DNA of 64,000 nucleotides from Enterobacter mori (GTDB lineage: Bacteria; Pseudomonadota; Gammaproteobacteria; Enterobacterales; Enterobacteriaceae): the NCBI RefSeq assembly GCF_025244905.1, contig NZ_CP104285.1, positions 3,534,001 to 3,598,000 on the forward strand. Reading direction: 5' to 3'. Positions 42,494 to 52,662 of the stretch are shown here, piece after piece; within the stretch, counting starts at the first letter, position 1; each line of letters begins with the position of its first letter. Made by a program: the position numbers and the translations under genes. Below the pieces are notes generated by a model. That model did no database searches. It had not been told where the DNA came from and saw only the letters and a list, made by a program, of their open reading frames with translations.

Positions 42494-43099
42494 TTATGCG
42501 CCTGCCGCCAGCAGCAGGCCGGCTATCGCATCGAAGCCTTTTTCACGCGCCAGCTCGAGCGGGGTTTTGCCGTATTTGTCGGTCATGTGCGGGTTTGCAC
42601 CGTTGTCCAGCAGCAGCTTGACGATCTCCTGCTGCTTTGCGCCGCCGTCGTTGAGCACAATCGCTTCCAGCAGCGGCGTCCAGCCGACAAAATTGGTGTG
42701 GTTGACATTGATATCGGTTTTTTCCAGCAGCTCGCGCACAATCTCCACGTGGCCCTTTTCGCTGGCAGGCGTAATGCCCACCCCGCCGAAGCGCGTCAGG
42801 CGGTCGAGATCGGGATTCGCCGGAAGCACAATGCGCAGCAGGGTTAAATCGTTGGTCAGGCAGCTAATCAGGAAGGGGTTAAAGCAGGTCTGATCCTGCT
42901 TATCAATATCCGCCCCGGCGGCAATTAATAACTCCACACAGGAATAGTGCTTTTTCAGGCTGGCAATAATAACCGCAGTTCTTTTCTGACGGTTGGTGGC
43001 GTTAATATCCACGCCTTTCTCCAGACAGGCTTTTAGCGCATTGCTATTGCCCTCTTCTGCCGCCAGCAGAAATTCAGTAACGAGTTCGTTCGCAGACAT
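42494..43099 (-). CDS. yahD: ankyrin-repeat protein YahD
   Basis: A 201-residue protein of about five ankyrin repeats (for example NALKACLEKGVDINATN and GWTPLLEAIVLNDGG), matching E. coli YahD over its whole length. No signal or membrane segment is visible, so it is cytoplasmic. The partner is unknown. It is the first gene of the yah operon, 107 bases before yahF, and is divergent from yahB. GGGAGT lies upstream of the ATG. Confidence 0.93.
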   Translation of the reverse strand: MSANELVTEFLLAAEEGNSNALKACLEKGVDINATNRQKRTAVIIASLKKHYSCVELLIAAGADIDKQDQTCFNPFLISCLTNDLTLLRIVLPANPDLDRLTRFGGVGITPASEKGHVEIVRELLEKTDINVNHTNFVGWTPLLEAIVLNDGGAKQQEIVKLLLDNGANPHMTDKYGKTPLELAREKGFDAIAGLLLAAGA

Positions 43100-43199
43100 A
43101 TTCAGACTCCCGATGTTTTTATTTCTGTTGACCTGAGAATAGCAACAGCCTGGTCATAAAAGAATCCGCTTAAAAATGATTCATCGACAGTCAATTCAT

Positions 43200-43218
43200 T
43201 GTTGAAGTAAATTCAACA
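43200..43218. promoter_or_regulatory. inverted repeat, candidate YahB operator
   Basis: TGTTGAA (43200-43206) and TTCAACA (43212-43218) are perfect arms around GTAAA, with a LysR T-N11-A core. It is 101 bases from the yahD start, within the 320-base divergent region 43100-43419, in which no gene is seen. Confidence 0.65.
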
Positions 43219-43419
43219 GTCCGGCTAAAACGTGCGTCTGTGCAACCTTTTTCTTATGTTTCACCGCTTTTTAGCGCGCCATACTGCATTATGCTTATGC
43301 CTGATAAAGCCTTGCTGAGTGCGGCTTGTAGCAAATAGTCAGAACTGTGACCGGCTTCAAATACGTTGTAACGGCGCTGTTAAAATATGTTCAAAACTGA
43401 TGGCTGAAGGACGTGAGAT

Positions 43420-44349
43420 ATGAATTCCATCTTTACTGAAGAGAACCTGCTGGCCTTCACCACCGCGGCGCGCTTCGGCAGCTTCAGCAAAGCCGCCGCC
43501 GAGCTGGGCGTGACAACCTCCGCTATCAGTTACACCATTAAGCGCATGGAGACCGGGCTGGACGTTGTGCTGTTTGTCCGCAACACGCGCAGCATCGAGC
43601 TGACCGAGTCCGGCTTTTACTTTTACCGTAAGGCCACCGACCTGCTAAACGACTTTCACGCCATCAAGCGCGGGATTGATACCATTTCACAGGGCATTGA
43701 GGCGAGGGTGCGCATCTGTATCAATCAGCTTTTGTACACGCCTCGCCACACCGCCCGACTGCTGCAGGTGCTGAAAAAACAGTTTCCCACCTGTCAGATC
43801 ACCGTCACCACCGAGGTGTATAACGGCGTTTGGGATTCAATCATTAATAACCAGGCCAATATCGCGATTGGCGCGCCGGACACGCTGCTGGACGGCGGCG
43901 GGATTGATTACACCGAAATTGGGGCTATTCGCTGGGTCTTTGCCATCGCGCCGGAACATCCGCTCGCCTTTGTTCCTGAACCAATAGCGGAGAGCCAGCT
44001 GCGCCTGTATCCCAACATCATGGTGGAAGATACCGCGCATACCATTAACAAAAAGGTTGGCTGGCTGCTGCACGGGCAGGAGGCGATTCTGGTCCCGGAT
44101 TTCAACACCAAATGCCAGTGTCAGATCCTGGGGGAAGGGATTGGCTTTTTGCCGGAATACATGGCGAGAGAGGCGGTGGAGGATGGACTCCTGGTGACGC
44201 GACGTATTAACAACCCACGTCAGGATTCACGCATGCTGCTTGCCACGCAGCATGCGGCAACCGGTCAGGTCACGCGCTGGATCAAACAGCAGTTTGGACC
44301 AGCAGGTGTGCTGACCGGGATCTACAGCGACTTACTCTGGCGCGCTTAG
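43420..44349 (+). CDS. yahB: LysR-family regulator YahB
   Basis: A 309-residue LysR regulator, almost identical in its first half to E. coli YahB: FTEENLLAFTTAARFGSFSK and TSAISYTIKRMETGLDVV. The effector domain starts at about 95. It is divergent from yahD as in E. coli, so it most likely controls the yah operon. Its last 4 bases overlap the convergent yqaE. Confidence 0.93.
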   Translation: MNSIFTEENLLAFTTAARFGSFSKAAAELGVTTSAISYTIKRMETGLDVVLFVRNTRSIELTESGFYFYRKATDLLNDFHAIKRGIDTISQGIEARVRICINQLLYTPRHTARLLQVLKKQFPTCQITVTTEVYNGVWDSIINNQANIAIGAPDTLLDGGGIDYTEIGAIRWVFAIAPEHPLAFVPEPIAESQLRLYPNIMVEDTAHTINKKVGWLLHGQEAILVPDFNTKCQCQILGEGIGFLPEYMAREAVEDGLLVTRRINNPRQDSRMLLATQHAATGQVTRWIKQQFGPAGVLTGIYSDLLWRA

Positions 44350-44504
44350 CTTTTGGTTTGCACCCAAAACGCGTGAATAAGACCCGGGAAGTAGCCCAGC
44401 AGGGTCAAAAGGATATTAATAATAAACGCCCAGCCAAAACCTTTACCCAGTAATACGCCCAGCGGCGGAAGGATGATCGTAAAAACAACACGCCAAAAAC
44501 CCAT
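44346..44504 (-). CDS. yqaE: Pmp3/UPF0057 small membrane protein
   Basis: A 52-residue protein with two membrane segments, matching E. coli YqaE (GFWRVVFTIILPPLGVLLGK). The start at MGFWRV is taken because GGAG lies 5 bases upstream. Pmp3 homologues affect membrane potential under salt stress in yeast; the bacterial role is unclear. It marks the return to the conserved backbone order. Confidence 0.93.
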   Translation of the reverse strand: MGFWRVVFTIILPPLGVLLGKGFGWAFIINILLTLLGYFPGLIHAFWVQTKS

Positions 44505-44725
44505 AAGAACTCCGTGCAAGCTAACCAATTGAAAATAAAAAAGAGACTATCTCTAAGCATAGTCAGTTTACCGTTTGCCGCCACGCTGCTCTCGCGCTTT
44601 TACCTGCCTTTACCCTCTTTACACTGGCTTAAGCGATCCCCACTCGGGGGTAGAAAGAGGAAAGTATTTGTGCCCCGTACCGGACGTGGACTATGGTGAA
44701 GATCGTTAAACGATGAGGAGGTACT

Positions 44726-44905
44726 ATGTTTTCTGTCGGTGATTATGTGCAACCGCGCCAGGGCGGTCCGAAACTGAAAGTGCTCGACGTGAAGGACGAC
44801 AGCATTGTGGTCGTGCAGGCCAGCAATGAACAGGGCGAGACATTTACCCTGAAAGCCGCAGATGTGACGTTATATACCGAAGCGGGTGATTTCGGCGTCT
44901 GCTGA
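44726..44905 (+). CDS. small YodC-like (DUF2158) protein
   Basis: A 59-residue protein, MFSVGDYVQPRQGGPKLKVL then a beta-rich rest ending GVC. VGDYVxxRQGGPxMxV is the start of the YodC/DUF2158 family, small single-barrel proteins of unknown role. It has an excellent ribosome site, GAGGAGGT, 3 bases before ATG. It was found by reading the DNA between yqaE and stpA. The stretch 44505-44725 before it holds only promoters. Confidence 0.85.
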   Translation: MFSVGDYVQPRQGGPKLKVLDVKDDSIVVVQASNEQGETFTLKAADVTLYTEAGDFGVC

Positions 44906-44913
44906 TCGTGTAA

Positions 44914-44935
44914 CCGGGCGGATACGTCCGCCCGG
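44914..44935. terminator. convergent hairpin between the YodC-like gene and stpA
   Basis: CCGGGCGGA, TACG loop, TCCGCCCGG, a perfect 9-bp stem between two convergent stops (44905 and 44944). No long T run. Confidence 0.6.
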
Positions 44936-44943
44936 CTCAAGGC

Positions 44944-45348
44944 TTAAATCAGGAAATCATCCAGTGTTTTACCATTTGCCAGCGCATTGGCAATTGGCTT
45001 TGGCGTGCGGCCCTGGCCGGTCCACGTTTTCTCTTCGCCATTCATATCAATAAAGCGATATTTCGCTTCACGCACTTTGCGTTTTTTCGCCGGTTTGCCC
45101 GCCTGCACGCGTTCAGTACCGAGCAGATCGGAAGGTGAAATACCGTCGGCTTTCATCCGTTCCAGCAACGCATTAATTTTATCCTGCTGCTCTGCACGTT
45201 GCTGCTCCAATTCCGACTGTTCGTGTTGTTTTTCTTCAACAACGATCCTGACCTTCTCCAGCATTTCTTCAAGAATGTCGACGGATAATTCACGTGCCAT
45301 TGCACGCAGCGTACGGATATTATTAAGATTCTGTAACGTCAAAGACAT
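44944..45348 (-). CDS. stpA: nucleoid protein StpA (H-NS paralogue)
   Basis: A 134-residue H-NS family protein. The N-terminal oligomerisation helices are in LNNIRTLRAMARELSVDILEEMLEK, shortened here to its key parts, and the C-terminal DNA-binding loop is TWTGQGRTPKPI. It binds AT-rich curved DNA and RNA and acts with H-NS. Gene order with alaE and ygaC separates it from hns. Possible targets in this window are the AT-rich upstream regions of bapA and proV. Confidence 0.95.
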   Translation of the reverse strand: MSLTLQNLNNIRTLRAMARELSVDILEEMLEKVRIVVEEKQHEQSELEQQRAEQQDKINALLERMKADGISPSDLLGTERVQAGKPAKKRKVREAKYRFIDMNGEEKTWTGQGRTPKPIANALANGKTLDDFLI

Positions 45349-45839
45349 AATAATTAAAAACCTTTTCTTTGGAGTAAACCGGAAATCAGCCGACAGAATA
45401 ATTCATTTTGCACGCAATATCTACCCATCAGCGCGACAGGACAATTTTGTAAATATTTTAAAATAAATAATTTATATTTCTGCCGAGAGAGCGCATGCGT
45501 CTCAGGTATTAATTGCCGCATCAAAATATACGGTTACCTTTGAGCCAAATTGAAGAATATCACGCGGTTCTCAGAGAAGCGGTTACGGCCCTTGAAAGGA
45601 TTACACATAACCAATTGATTTTTAAATACAAAAACAGATCAAGGAGAGAAAATAACGAAGCGAGCAAAAAACAGGCAGGTTTAGAGCATTTCGTGGAAAA
45701 AACGCCATTAAATAAAAATTTATCACTAGTTGCTAGCTCAAAGCCAGAGATATACGCTATACGCGTCAAACAAACCAATCTAAATCACTAAGATTTACCG
45801 ATAAAACATCACCTTTTGTGCTTCTCAAGGAGTTCAGAC
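45349..45839. other. AT-rich intergenic region stpA-alaE with a doubtful small frame
   Basis: This 490-base stretch is AT-rich. A 92-codon frame (45513-45791, TTG start) encodes a charged protein with LSQIEEYHAVLREAVTALER. It has only AGG as ribosome site and no relatives I recognise, so I do not call it. Promoters for stpA and alaE must be here. AAGGAG at 45826-45831 serves alaE. Confidence 0.5.
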
Positions 45840-46289
45840 ATGTTCTCACCGCAATCACGCCTGCGCCATGCGGTAGCGGATACCTTCGCGATGGTAGTCT
45901 ACTGTTCCGTCGTCAACATGCTGATTGAAATATTCCTCTCCGGAATGACCTTCGAGCAGTCACTTTCATCTCGTCTGGTGGCCATCCCGGTCAACATCGT
46001 TATTGCCTGGCCTTACGGATTATATCGCGATGTGATTATGCGCTTTGCCCGTCGCATTAGCCCGGCAGGTTGGGTTAAAAATCTGGCCGACGTGCTGGCG
46101 TATGTCACATTCCAGTCCCCGGTTTATGTGGCTATTCTGCTGACTGTGGGCGCAGACTGGCATCAAATCGCGGCGGCGGTCAGCTCAAATATCGTTGTTT
46201 CGATGTTGATGGGTGCGGTCTACGGCTACTTTCTCGACTACTGCCGCCGTCTGTTTAAAGTCAGCCAGTACAGCCAGGCGAAAGCATGA
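45840..46289 (+). CDS. alaE: L-alanine exporter AlaE
   Basis: A 149-residue inner-membrane protein, same length as E. coli AlaE (YgaW), with four membrane segments: [21 protein letters not shown], then [28 protein letters not shown] and [16 protein letters not shown]. It exports L-alanine when dipeptides or alanine accumulate. The start at MFSPQSR has AAGGAG 8 bases upstream; eight extra codons are open upstream. Confidence 0.95.
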   Translation: MFSPQSRLRHAVADTFAMVVYCSVVNMLIEIFLSGMTFEQSLSSRLVAIPVNIVIAWPYGLYRDVIMRFARRISPAGWVKNLADVLAYVTFQSPVYVAILLTVGADWHQIAAAVSSNIVVSMLMGAVYGYFLDYCRRLFKVSQYSQAKA

Positions 46290-46295
46290 GGTGGG

Positions 46296-46317
46296 GCGAC
46301 TGGCTCATGCCAGTCGC
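46296..46317. terminator. convergent hairpin between alaE and ygaC
   Basis: GCGACTGGC, TCAT loop, GCCAGTCGC, a perfect 9-bp stem lying between the two stops (46289 and 46322). Confidence 0.65.
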
Positions 46318-46321
46318 AGAC

Positions 46322-46666
46322 TTACTGAATGTCGCCAAACAGTCCCTTCAGAAAACGCTCCAGCGCCATACGTGAACTGAAACCGTGCGGAATACCATAA
46401 TGCTCATGCGTCTCACCGCCTAAATAGAGCGGAAATTGCTGATAATGATCGCAGGTTTTAATATCCGAGGCAGGCTCAGCAAAGGACAAACTTCTGTCTT
46501 TCAGGGTCGGGTGAATAATGAGAGCGGTGCGCCCCATTCTCGCTTCACGGTTCACGTAAACATAATTCTCGCCACGGCGATATCCATACGCTTTAGATGT
46601 CACCTCATCCATGGTGAATCCCTCTTTTTCAAGAACGCGCGCCACCTCATCGGGTCGTAAATACAT
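46322..46666 (-). CDS. ygaC: DUF2002 protein YgaC
   Basis: A 114-residue cytoplasmic protein matching E. coli YgaC ([28 protein letters not shown]). The function is unknown; in E. coli the gene is reported in the Fur regulon. GAGGAAGAG precedes the ATG. The 160-base gap to ygaM holds both promoters. Confidence 0.93.
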   Translation of the reverse strand: MYLRPDEVARVLEKEGFTMDEVTSKAYGYRRGENYVYVNREARMGRTALIIHPTLKDRSLSFAEPASDIKTCDHYQQFPLYLGGETHEHYGIPHGFSSRMALERFLKGLFGDIQ

Positions 46667-46826
46667 ATCTCTTCCTCGTTATCTTTTCCTGCCCGGCAAC
46701 CTTACAGTATTCAGCATTAGCAGGGCTTTCAGAATATTCCATAAACTGTTCAATAAGCCGTGACTCGCTTCAGATATTAAATTTCTGAACTAGACTGAAC
46801 GGGAACACAAAATTAAGGAGGATCCT

Positions 46827-47153
46827 ATGTTTAACAGACCGAACCGAAACGATATTAATGATGATGCGCAGGACATTCGTAATGATGTCAGCCAATTAGC
46901 GGACACGCTAGAGGAAGTGCTGAAGTCCTGGGGAAGTGACGCGAAGGATGAAGCAGATGCCGCAAAACGTAAGGCTCAGTCTCTGTTGCGTGAAACGCGT
47001 GCCCGGATGCATGGTCGCTCTCGCGCCACGCAGGCTGCCTGCGACGCGGTGAGCTGTGCCAATACCTTCGTCCGTGAAAAACCACTTTGTGCACTGGGTA
47101 CGGTTGCCGCCGTCGGTATTTTTGTGGGTGCCCTGCTCAGCCTGCGTAAGTAA
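46827..47153 (+). CDS. ygaM: DUF883 membrane-anchored protein YgaM
   Basis: A 108-residue protein of the ElaB/YqjD/YgaM family: a charged, helical N-terminal part (DDAQDIRNDVSQLADTLEEVL) and one C-terminal membrane anchor (LGTVAAVGIFVGALLSL) ending in Arg-Lys. Family members bind ribosomes at the membrane in stationary phase. AAGGAGGA is a strong ribosome site. Confidence 0.93.
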   Translation: MFNRPNRNDINDDAQDIRNDVSQLADTLEEVLKSWGSDAKDEADAAKRKAQSLLRETRARMHGRSRATQAACDAVSCANTFVREKPLCALGTVAAVGIFVGALLSLRK

Positions 47154-47165
47154 ACACGACTTATC

Positions 47166-47200
47166 AGCTCCGGTTGCCTCAGGCGCCGGGGCTTTTCTTT
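47166..47200 (+). terminator. terminator of ygaM
   Basis: AGCTCCGG pairs with CCGGGGCT (one G-T pair), with a loop holding GCCT/AGGC, followed by TTTTCTTT. Confidence 0.8.
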
Positions 47201-47277
47201 GTCCGAACGCCTGTAAAACCCGTAAAGCACGCCCTGCCCCGTTGTGCTCATCACCCGGGCATTATCAATCTAAATTT

Positions 47278-47324
47278 CCCATATCTTGTATGGTTGATAA
47301 TTATCACAACTACATCTAGTATTC
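47278..47324 (+). promoter_or_regulatory. regulatory region of nrdHIEF: two NrdR-like boxes and a Fur-like palindrome
   Basis: CCCATATCTTGTATGG (47278-47293) and ACTACATCTAGTATTC (47309-47324) resemble the NrdR box and start 31 bases apart, about three helical turns, as in known NrdR sites. Between them TGATAATTATCA (47295-47306) is a perfect palindrome like the core of a Fur box. In E. coli nrdHIEF is repressed by both NrdR and Fur. Confidence 0.7.
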
Positions 47325-47395
47325 CTTTAGCAACAGAGACACAACCTGACGCGTTCAATCGCGCCGTTTTCTTATTCTAAATGGAAATACGAATC

Positions 47396-47635
47396 ATGAG
47401 CATTATTATTTACACTCGTAACGATTGTGTTCAATGCCACGCAACCAAACGTGCAATGGAGAGCCGTGGCGTGGCGTTTGAGATGGTGAATATCGACCTG
47501 GTGCCCGATGCCGCCGATACCCTGCGTGCGCAAGGTTTCCGGCAGCTTCCGGTGGTCGTTGCCGGAGAGACCAGCTGGTCTGGCTTTCGCCCGGACATGA
47601 TTAACCGCCTGAGCGCGCAGGCCACCCGGGCATGA
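47396..47635 (+). CDS. nrdH: glutaredoxin-like NrdH-redoxin
   Basis: A 79-residue thioredoxin-fold protein with the redox motif CVQC at residues 11-14 and [10 protein letters not shown] at the cis-Pro loop, then WSGFRPDMI. It reduces the class Ib ribonucleotide reductase. The ATG of [10 protein letters not shown] is chosen by match to E. coli NrdH and the GGAAA upstream; an in-frame ATG 15 bases earlier is less likely. It overlaps nrdI by 4 bases. Confidence 0.94.
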   Translation: MSIIIYTRNDCVQCHATKRAMESRGVAFEMVNIDLVPDAADTLRAQGFRQLPVVVAGETSWSGFRPDMINRLSAQATRA

Positions 47636-48042
47636 GTGGGCTGGTCTACTTTTCCAGCAGTTCGGAAAACACGCTCCGCTTTATCGAGCGCCTCGGGCTG
47701 CCTGCGGTGCGCATTCCACTTAACGAGCGGGAGCGAATTCAGGTAGACGAACCTTACATACTGGTGGTGCCCAGCTATGGCGGCGGGGGTACGGCGGGGG
47801 CAGTTCCCCGTCAGGTGATCCGCTTTCTCAACGATCAGCGTAACCGGGCGCTGATCCGCGGCGTTATTGCGGCGGGGAATCGTAATTTTGGCGATGCCTT
47901 TGGTCGCGCCGGGGATGTCATCTCTCAAAAATGCGGCGTGCCGTATCTCTATCGCTTTGAGCTGATGGGGACACAGCAGGACGTAGAAAACGTGCGTAAA
48001 GGAGTGAACGAATTTTGGCAACGACAACCGCAGAACGCGTAA
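47632..48042 (+). CDS. nrdI: flavodoxin-like NrdI
   Basis: A 136-residue flavodoxin-like protein: [17 protein letters not shown] is the FMN phosphate loop, then [18 protein letters not shown] and [13 protein letters not shown]. It provides the oxidant to form the Mn(III)2-tyrosyl radical cofactor of NrdF. It overlaps nrdE by 28 bases. Confidence 0.96.
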   Translation: MSGLVYFSSSSENTLRFIERLGLPAVRIPLNERERIQVDEPYILVVPSYGGGGTAGAVPRQVIRFLNDQRNRALIRGVIAAGNRNFGDAFGRAGDVISQKCGVPYLYRFELMGTQQDVENVRKGVNEFWQRQPQNA

Positions 48043-50159
48043 TGCAGACAACGCCTGATTACCACGCATTAAATGCGATGCTCAACCTCTATGACCGCGA
48101 GGGGCGCATCCAGTTTGGCAAAGACCATGATGCGGTGGACGCCTTTTTTGCCGCCCACGTCCAGCCTAACACAGTGATGTTTGGCAGCCAGCATGAGCGT
48201 CTCGACTATCTGGTCAAAGAAGGCTACTACGAAGAACGCGTGCTGACCCGCTATGACCGCGCCTTTGTGGTGAAGCTGTTTGAACGCGCTCATGCCAGCG
48301 GTTTTCGATTCCAGACGTTTCTTGGCGCGTGGAAATACTACACCAGCTATACCCTCAAGACCTTTGACGGCAAACGCTACTTAGAGAGCTTTGAGGATCG
48401 CACCGTGATGGTGGCTCTGACGCTCGCCCAGGGCGATGAAGCGCTGGCGGAGCAGCTAACCGATGAGATCCTCTCCGGACGCTTCCAGCCCGCCACGCCG
48501 ACCTTCCTCAACTGCGGTAAAGCCCAGCGCGGCGAGCTGGTTTCCTGCTTCCTGCTGCGTATCGAAGACAATATGGAGTCGATTGGCCGCGCGGTGAACT
48601 CGGCGCTGCAGCTTTCCAAGCGCGGCGGCGGCGTGGCGTTTCTGCTCTCGAACCTGCGTGAAGCGGGCGCGCCGATCAAGCGCATCGAAAATCAGTCTTC
48701 CGGCGTCATCCCGGTGATGAAGATGCTGGAGGATGCCTTCTCCTATGCCAACCAGCTTGGTGCGCGTCAGGGCGCGGGCGCGGTTTATCTGCATGCCCAC
48801 CACCCTGATATTCTGCGCTTTCTGGATACCAAGCGCGAAAACGCCGACGAAAAAATTCGCATAAAAACCCTGTCGCTCGGCGTGACGATCCCGGATATCA
48901 CCTTTAAGCTCGCTAAAGAGAATGCCGACATGGCGCTCTTCTCGCCGTATGACATCGAGCGTATTTACGGCAAAGCCTTTGGCGACGTGGCGATAAACGA
49001 CCTGTACAACGAGCTGGTTGCCGACGATCGCATTCGCAAGACGTACATCAACGCCCGCGATTTCTTCCAGCGGCTTGCGGAAATTCAGTTTGAGTCCGGC
49101 TATCCGTACATCATGTTTGAGGATACGGTGAACCGCTCGAACCCGATTGCCGGGCGCATCAACATGAGCAACCTGTGCTCGGAGATTTTGCAGGTCAACA
49201 GCGCCTCCACCTACGACGAAAACCTGGACTACGCGGACATCGGGAAAGATATCTCCTGCAATCTCGGGTCGCTGAATATTGCCCATACCATGGATTCTCC
49301 TGACTTTGGCAGCACGGTGGAGACCGCCATTCGCGGGCTGACGGCGGTGTCCGACATGAGCCACATCCGCAGCGTGCCGTCCATTGAGGCGGGCAACGCC
49401 GCGTCCCACGCCATCGGCCTTGGGCAGATGAACCTGCACGGGTATCTGGCGCGGGAAGGCATCGCTTACGGCAGTCCGGAAGGGCTGGATTTCACCAACC
49501 TCTATTTCTACACCATCACCTGGCACGCGCTGCATACCTCGATGATGCTGGCGCGCGAGCGCAACCAGCGGTTCGCAGGCTTTGAGCAGTCGCGCTACGC
49601 CAGCGGAGAGTATTTTAGCCAGTACCTAGAAGGCGACTGGCAGCCGAAAACCGAAAAAGTGCGCGAACTGTTTGCCCGCGCGGGGATCACCCTGCCGACG
49701 CGCGAGATGTGGCAGCAACTGCGTGATGACGTGATGCGCTACGGCATTTATAACCAGAACCTGCAGGCCGTCCCGCCGACCGGATCGATTTCCTACATCA
49801 ACCACGCCACGTCGAGCATTCACCCGATCGTGTCGAAAATCGAAATTCGTAAGGAAGGCAAAACCGGGCGCGTTTACTATCCGGCTCCGTTTATGACCAA
49901 TGAGAACCTGGCGCTCTATCAGGATGCGTATGAGATCGGTCCGGAAAAAATCATCGATACCTACGCGGAGGCAACAAAACACGTGGATCAGGGGCTGTCG
50001 CTGACGCTGTTCTTCCCGGACACCGCCACCACGCGGGATATCAACAGAGCGCAGATCTACGCCTGGAAGAAAGGCATCAAAACGCTCTACTACATTCGCC
50101 TGCGCCAGCTTGCGCTGGAAGGCACCGAAATTGAAGGCTGCGTGTCCTGCGCGCTGTAA
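48015..50159 (+). CDS. nrdE: class Ib ribonucleotide reductase alpha subunit
   Basis: A 714-residue catalytic subunit, same length as E. coli NrdE. It starts with TTG, preceded by AAAGGAG inside nrdI. The active-site block is [11 protein letters not shown], with the cysteine radical residue. [13 protein letters not shown] holds a redox Cys, and CVSCAL at the C-terminus (Cys709, Cys712) is the shuttle pair reduced by Nrd[22 protein letters not shown] is the conserved C-terminal barrel part, abbreviated. The short N-terminus without an ATP cone is typical of class Ib. Confidence 0.97.
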   Translation: MATTTAERVMQTTPDYHALNAMLNLYDREGRIQFGKDHDAVDAFFAAHVQPNTVMFGSQHERLDYLVKEGYYEERVLTRYDRAFVVKLFERAHASGFRFQTFLGAWKYYTSYTLKTFDGKRYLESFEDRTVMVALTLAQGDEALAEQLTDEILSGRFQPATPTFLNCGKAQRGELVSCFLLRIEDNMESIGRAVNSALQLSKRGGGVAFLLSNLREAGAPIKRIENQSSGVIPVMKMLEDAFSYANQLGARQGAGAVYLHAHHPDILRFLDTKRENADEKIRIKTLSLGVTIPDITFKLAKENADMALFSPYDIERIYGKAFGDVAINDLYNELVADDRIRKTYINARDFFQRLAEIQFESGYPYIMFEDTVNRSNPIAGRINMSNLCSEILQVNSASTYDENLDYADIGKDISCNLGSLNIAHTMDSPDFGSTVETAIRGLTAVSDMSHIRSVPSIEAGNAASHAIGLGQMNLHGYLAREGIAYGSPEGLDFTNLYFYTITWHALHTSMMLARERNQRFAGFEQSRYASGEYFSQYLEGDWQPKTEKVRELFARAGITLPTREMWQQLRDDVMRYGIYNQNLQAVPPTGSISYINHATSSIHPIVSKIEIRKEGKTGRVYYPAPFMTNENLALYQDAYEIGPEKIIDTYAEATKHVDQGLSLTLFFPDTATTRDINRAQIYAWKKGIKTLYYIRLRQLALEGTEIEGCVSCAL

Positions 50160-51128
<969 letters not shown>

Positions 51129-51217
51129 TAAACGATAACGTTCGTTAATTTAATATAAATCCCACAATTTCCGCTCTGATATTTACAAAGCAACTACACT
51201 GTAATTTCCACGTCATA

Positions 51218-51249
51218 TTCGCCTGAATCACTCCGATTCAGGCGAAATT
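51218..51249 (+). terminator. hairpin after nrdF
   Basis: TTCGCCTGAATC and GATTCAGGCGAA form a perfect 12-bp stem with an ACTCC loop, then ATTT. It is the probable terminator of nrdHIEF, 90 bases after the stop. Confidence 0.75.
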
Positions 51250-51363
51250 TCCCGATGCAGCAGCAAAAAATTGAGAAAAATTCAAACTGCCCGCAGCCCT
51301 TTATTCATGGGAAATTCAGCCGTTTCGTTTGCGTCAAAATTCCAGCATTAGCTCGACTCAGGG

Positions 51364-51391
51364 TTGTCTCAGATTCTCAGTATGTTAGGGT
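51364..51391 (+). promoter_or_regulatory. proU (proVWX) P2-type promoter
   Basis: TTGTCT (51364-51369) and TAGGGT (51386-51391) with a 16-base spacer. The stretch CTCAGATTCTCAGTATGTTA is the same as the E. coli proU P2 promoter. In E. coli it is osmotically induced and silenced by H-NS via AT-rich curved DNA. The mRNA leader runs about 60 bases to proV. Confidence 0.8.
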
Positions 51392-51459
51392 TATGCCCGT
51401 TAACAATTTACCATGGTAATCATATCGACATAAACAAATAACAGGACACTCTCTATTGC

Positions 51460-52662
51460 ATGGCAATTAAATTAGAAGTGAAAAATCTTTATAAAGTATT
51501 TGGCGAGCATCCGCAGCGCGCATTCAAATATATTGAGAAAGGCCTTTCGAAAGAGCAAATTCTGGAAAAAACCGGGCTATCGCTTGGCGTTAAAAACGCC
51601 AGTCTGGCCATTGAAGAAGGCGAGATTTTTGTCATCATGGGGTTATCCGGTTCGGGTAAATCCACTATGGTTCGCCTTCTCAATCGCCTGATTGAACCCA
51701 CCCGCGGGCAGGTGCTGATTGACGGCGTGGATATCGCCAGAATATCAGACGCTGAACTTCGCGAGGTGCGCAGAAAGAAGATCGCGATGGTGTTTCAGTC
51801 TTTCGCACTGATGCCGCATATGACGGTGCTGGATAATGCCGCCTTCGGTATGGAATTAGCCGGTACGCCCGCTCAGGAACGGCAGGAAAAAGCCCTCGAC
51901 GCACTGCGTCAGGTTGGGCTGGAAAATTATGCCCACGCGTATCCGGATGAACTTTCCGGCGGTATGCGTCAGCGTGTAGGATTAGCCCGCGCGTTAGCCA
52001 TTAATCCAGACATATTATTAATGGATGAAGCCTTCTCGGCGCTCGATCCGTTAATTCGCACCGAGATGCAGGATGAGCTGGTAAAATTACAGGCTAAACA
52101 TCAACGTACCATTGTCTTTATTTCCCACGACCTCGATGAAGCCATGCGTATTGGCGACCGTATTGCCATTATGCAAAACGGGGAAGTGGTACAAGTCGGC
52201 ACACCGGATGAAATTCTCAATAATCCGGCGAATGATTATGTCCGCACCTTCTTCCGCGGCGTGGATATTAGCCAGGTGTTTAGTGCCAAAGATATTGCCC
52301 GTCGAACCCCGAACGGCATTATCCGTAAAACGCCAGGCTTCGGCCCGCGCTCGGCGCTGAAGCTGCTGCAGGACGAAGACCGTGAATACGGTTATCTGGT
52401 TGAACGCGGCAATAAATTTGTCGGCGTTGTCTCCATCGACTCCCTGAAAACGGCGCTCACTGAGAACCAGGGAATCGATGCGGCGTTAATCGACGCTCCG
52501 CTTGCCGTGGACGCCGAAACGCCGCTCAGCGAGTTGCTCTCTCACGTGGGCCAGGCGCCGTGCGCCGTGCCGGTCGTCGGAGAGGAACAACAGTACGTCG
52601 GCATCATCTCAAAACGGATGCTGCTGCAGGCTTTAGATCGCGAGGGGGCAAACAATGGCTGA
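51460..52662 (+). CDS. proV: glycine betaine/proline ABC transporter ATPase
   Basis: A 400-residue ATPase of the osmoprotectant importer ProU. Walker A is GLSGSGKST at 61-69, then [15 protein letters not shown], Walker [14 protein letters not shown] and FISHDLDEA. Two CBS domains at about 280-400 sense osmolarity or ionic strength in this family. It overlaps proW by 8 bases. Confidence 0.97.
   Translation: MAIKLEVKNLYKVFGEHPQRAFKYIEKGLSKEQILEKTGLSLGVKNASLAIEEGEIFVIMGLSGSGKSTMVRLLNRLIEPTRGQVLIDGVDIARISDAELREVRRKKIAMVFQSFALMPHMTVLDNAAFGMELAGTPAQERQEKALDALRQVGLENYAHAYPDELSGGMRQRVGLARALAINPDILLMDEAFSALDPLIRTEMQDELVKLQAKHQRTIVFISHDLDEAMRIGDRIAIMQNGEVVQVGTPDEILNNPANDYVRTFFRGVDISQVFSAKDIARRTPNGIIRKTPGFGPRSALKLLQDEDREYGYLVERGNKFVGVVSIDSLKTALTENQGIDAALIDAPLAVDAETPLSELLSHVGQAPCAVPVVGEEQQYVGIISKRMLLQALDREGANNG

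Noticed and set aside
45513..45791. 92-codon frame between stpA and alaE
   Set aside because: TTG start with a poor ribosome site, AT-rich intergenic DNA, no recognised relatives. Possible but not supported.
47381..47395. Earlier ATG for nrdH giving five more residues
   Set aside because: No ribosome site before it; the second ATG matches the known NrdH start and has GGAAA upstream.
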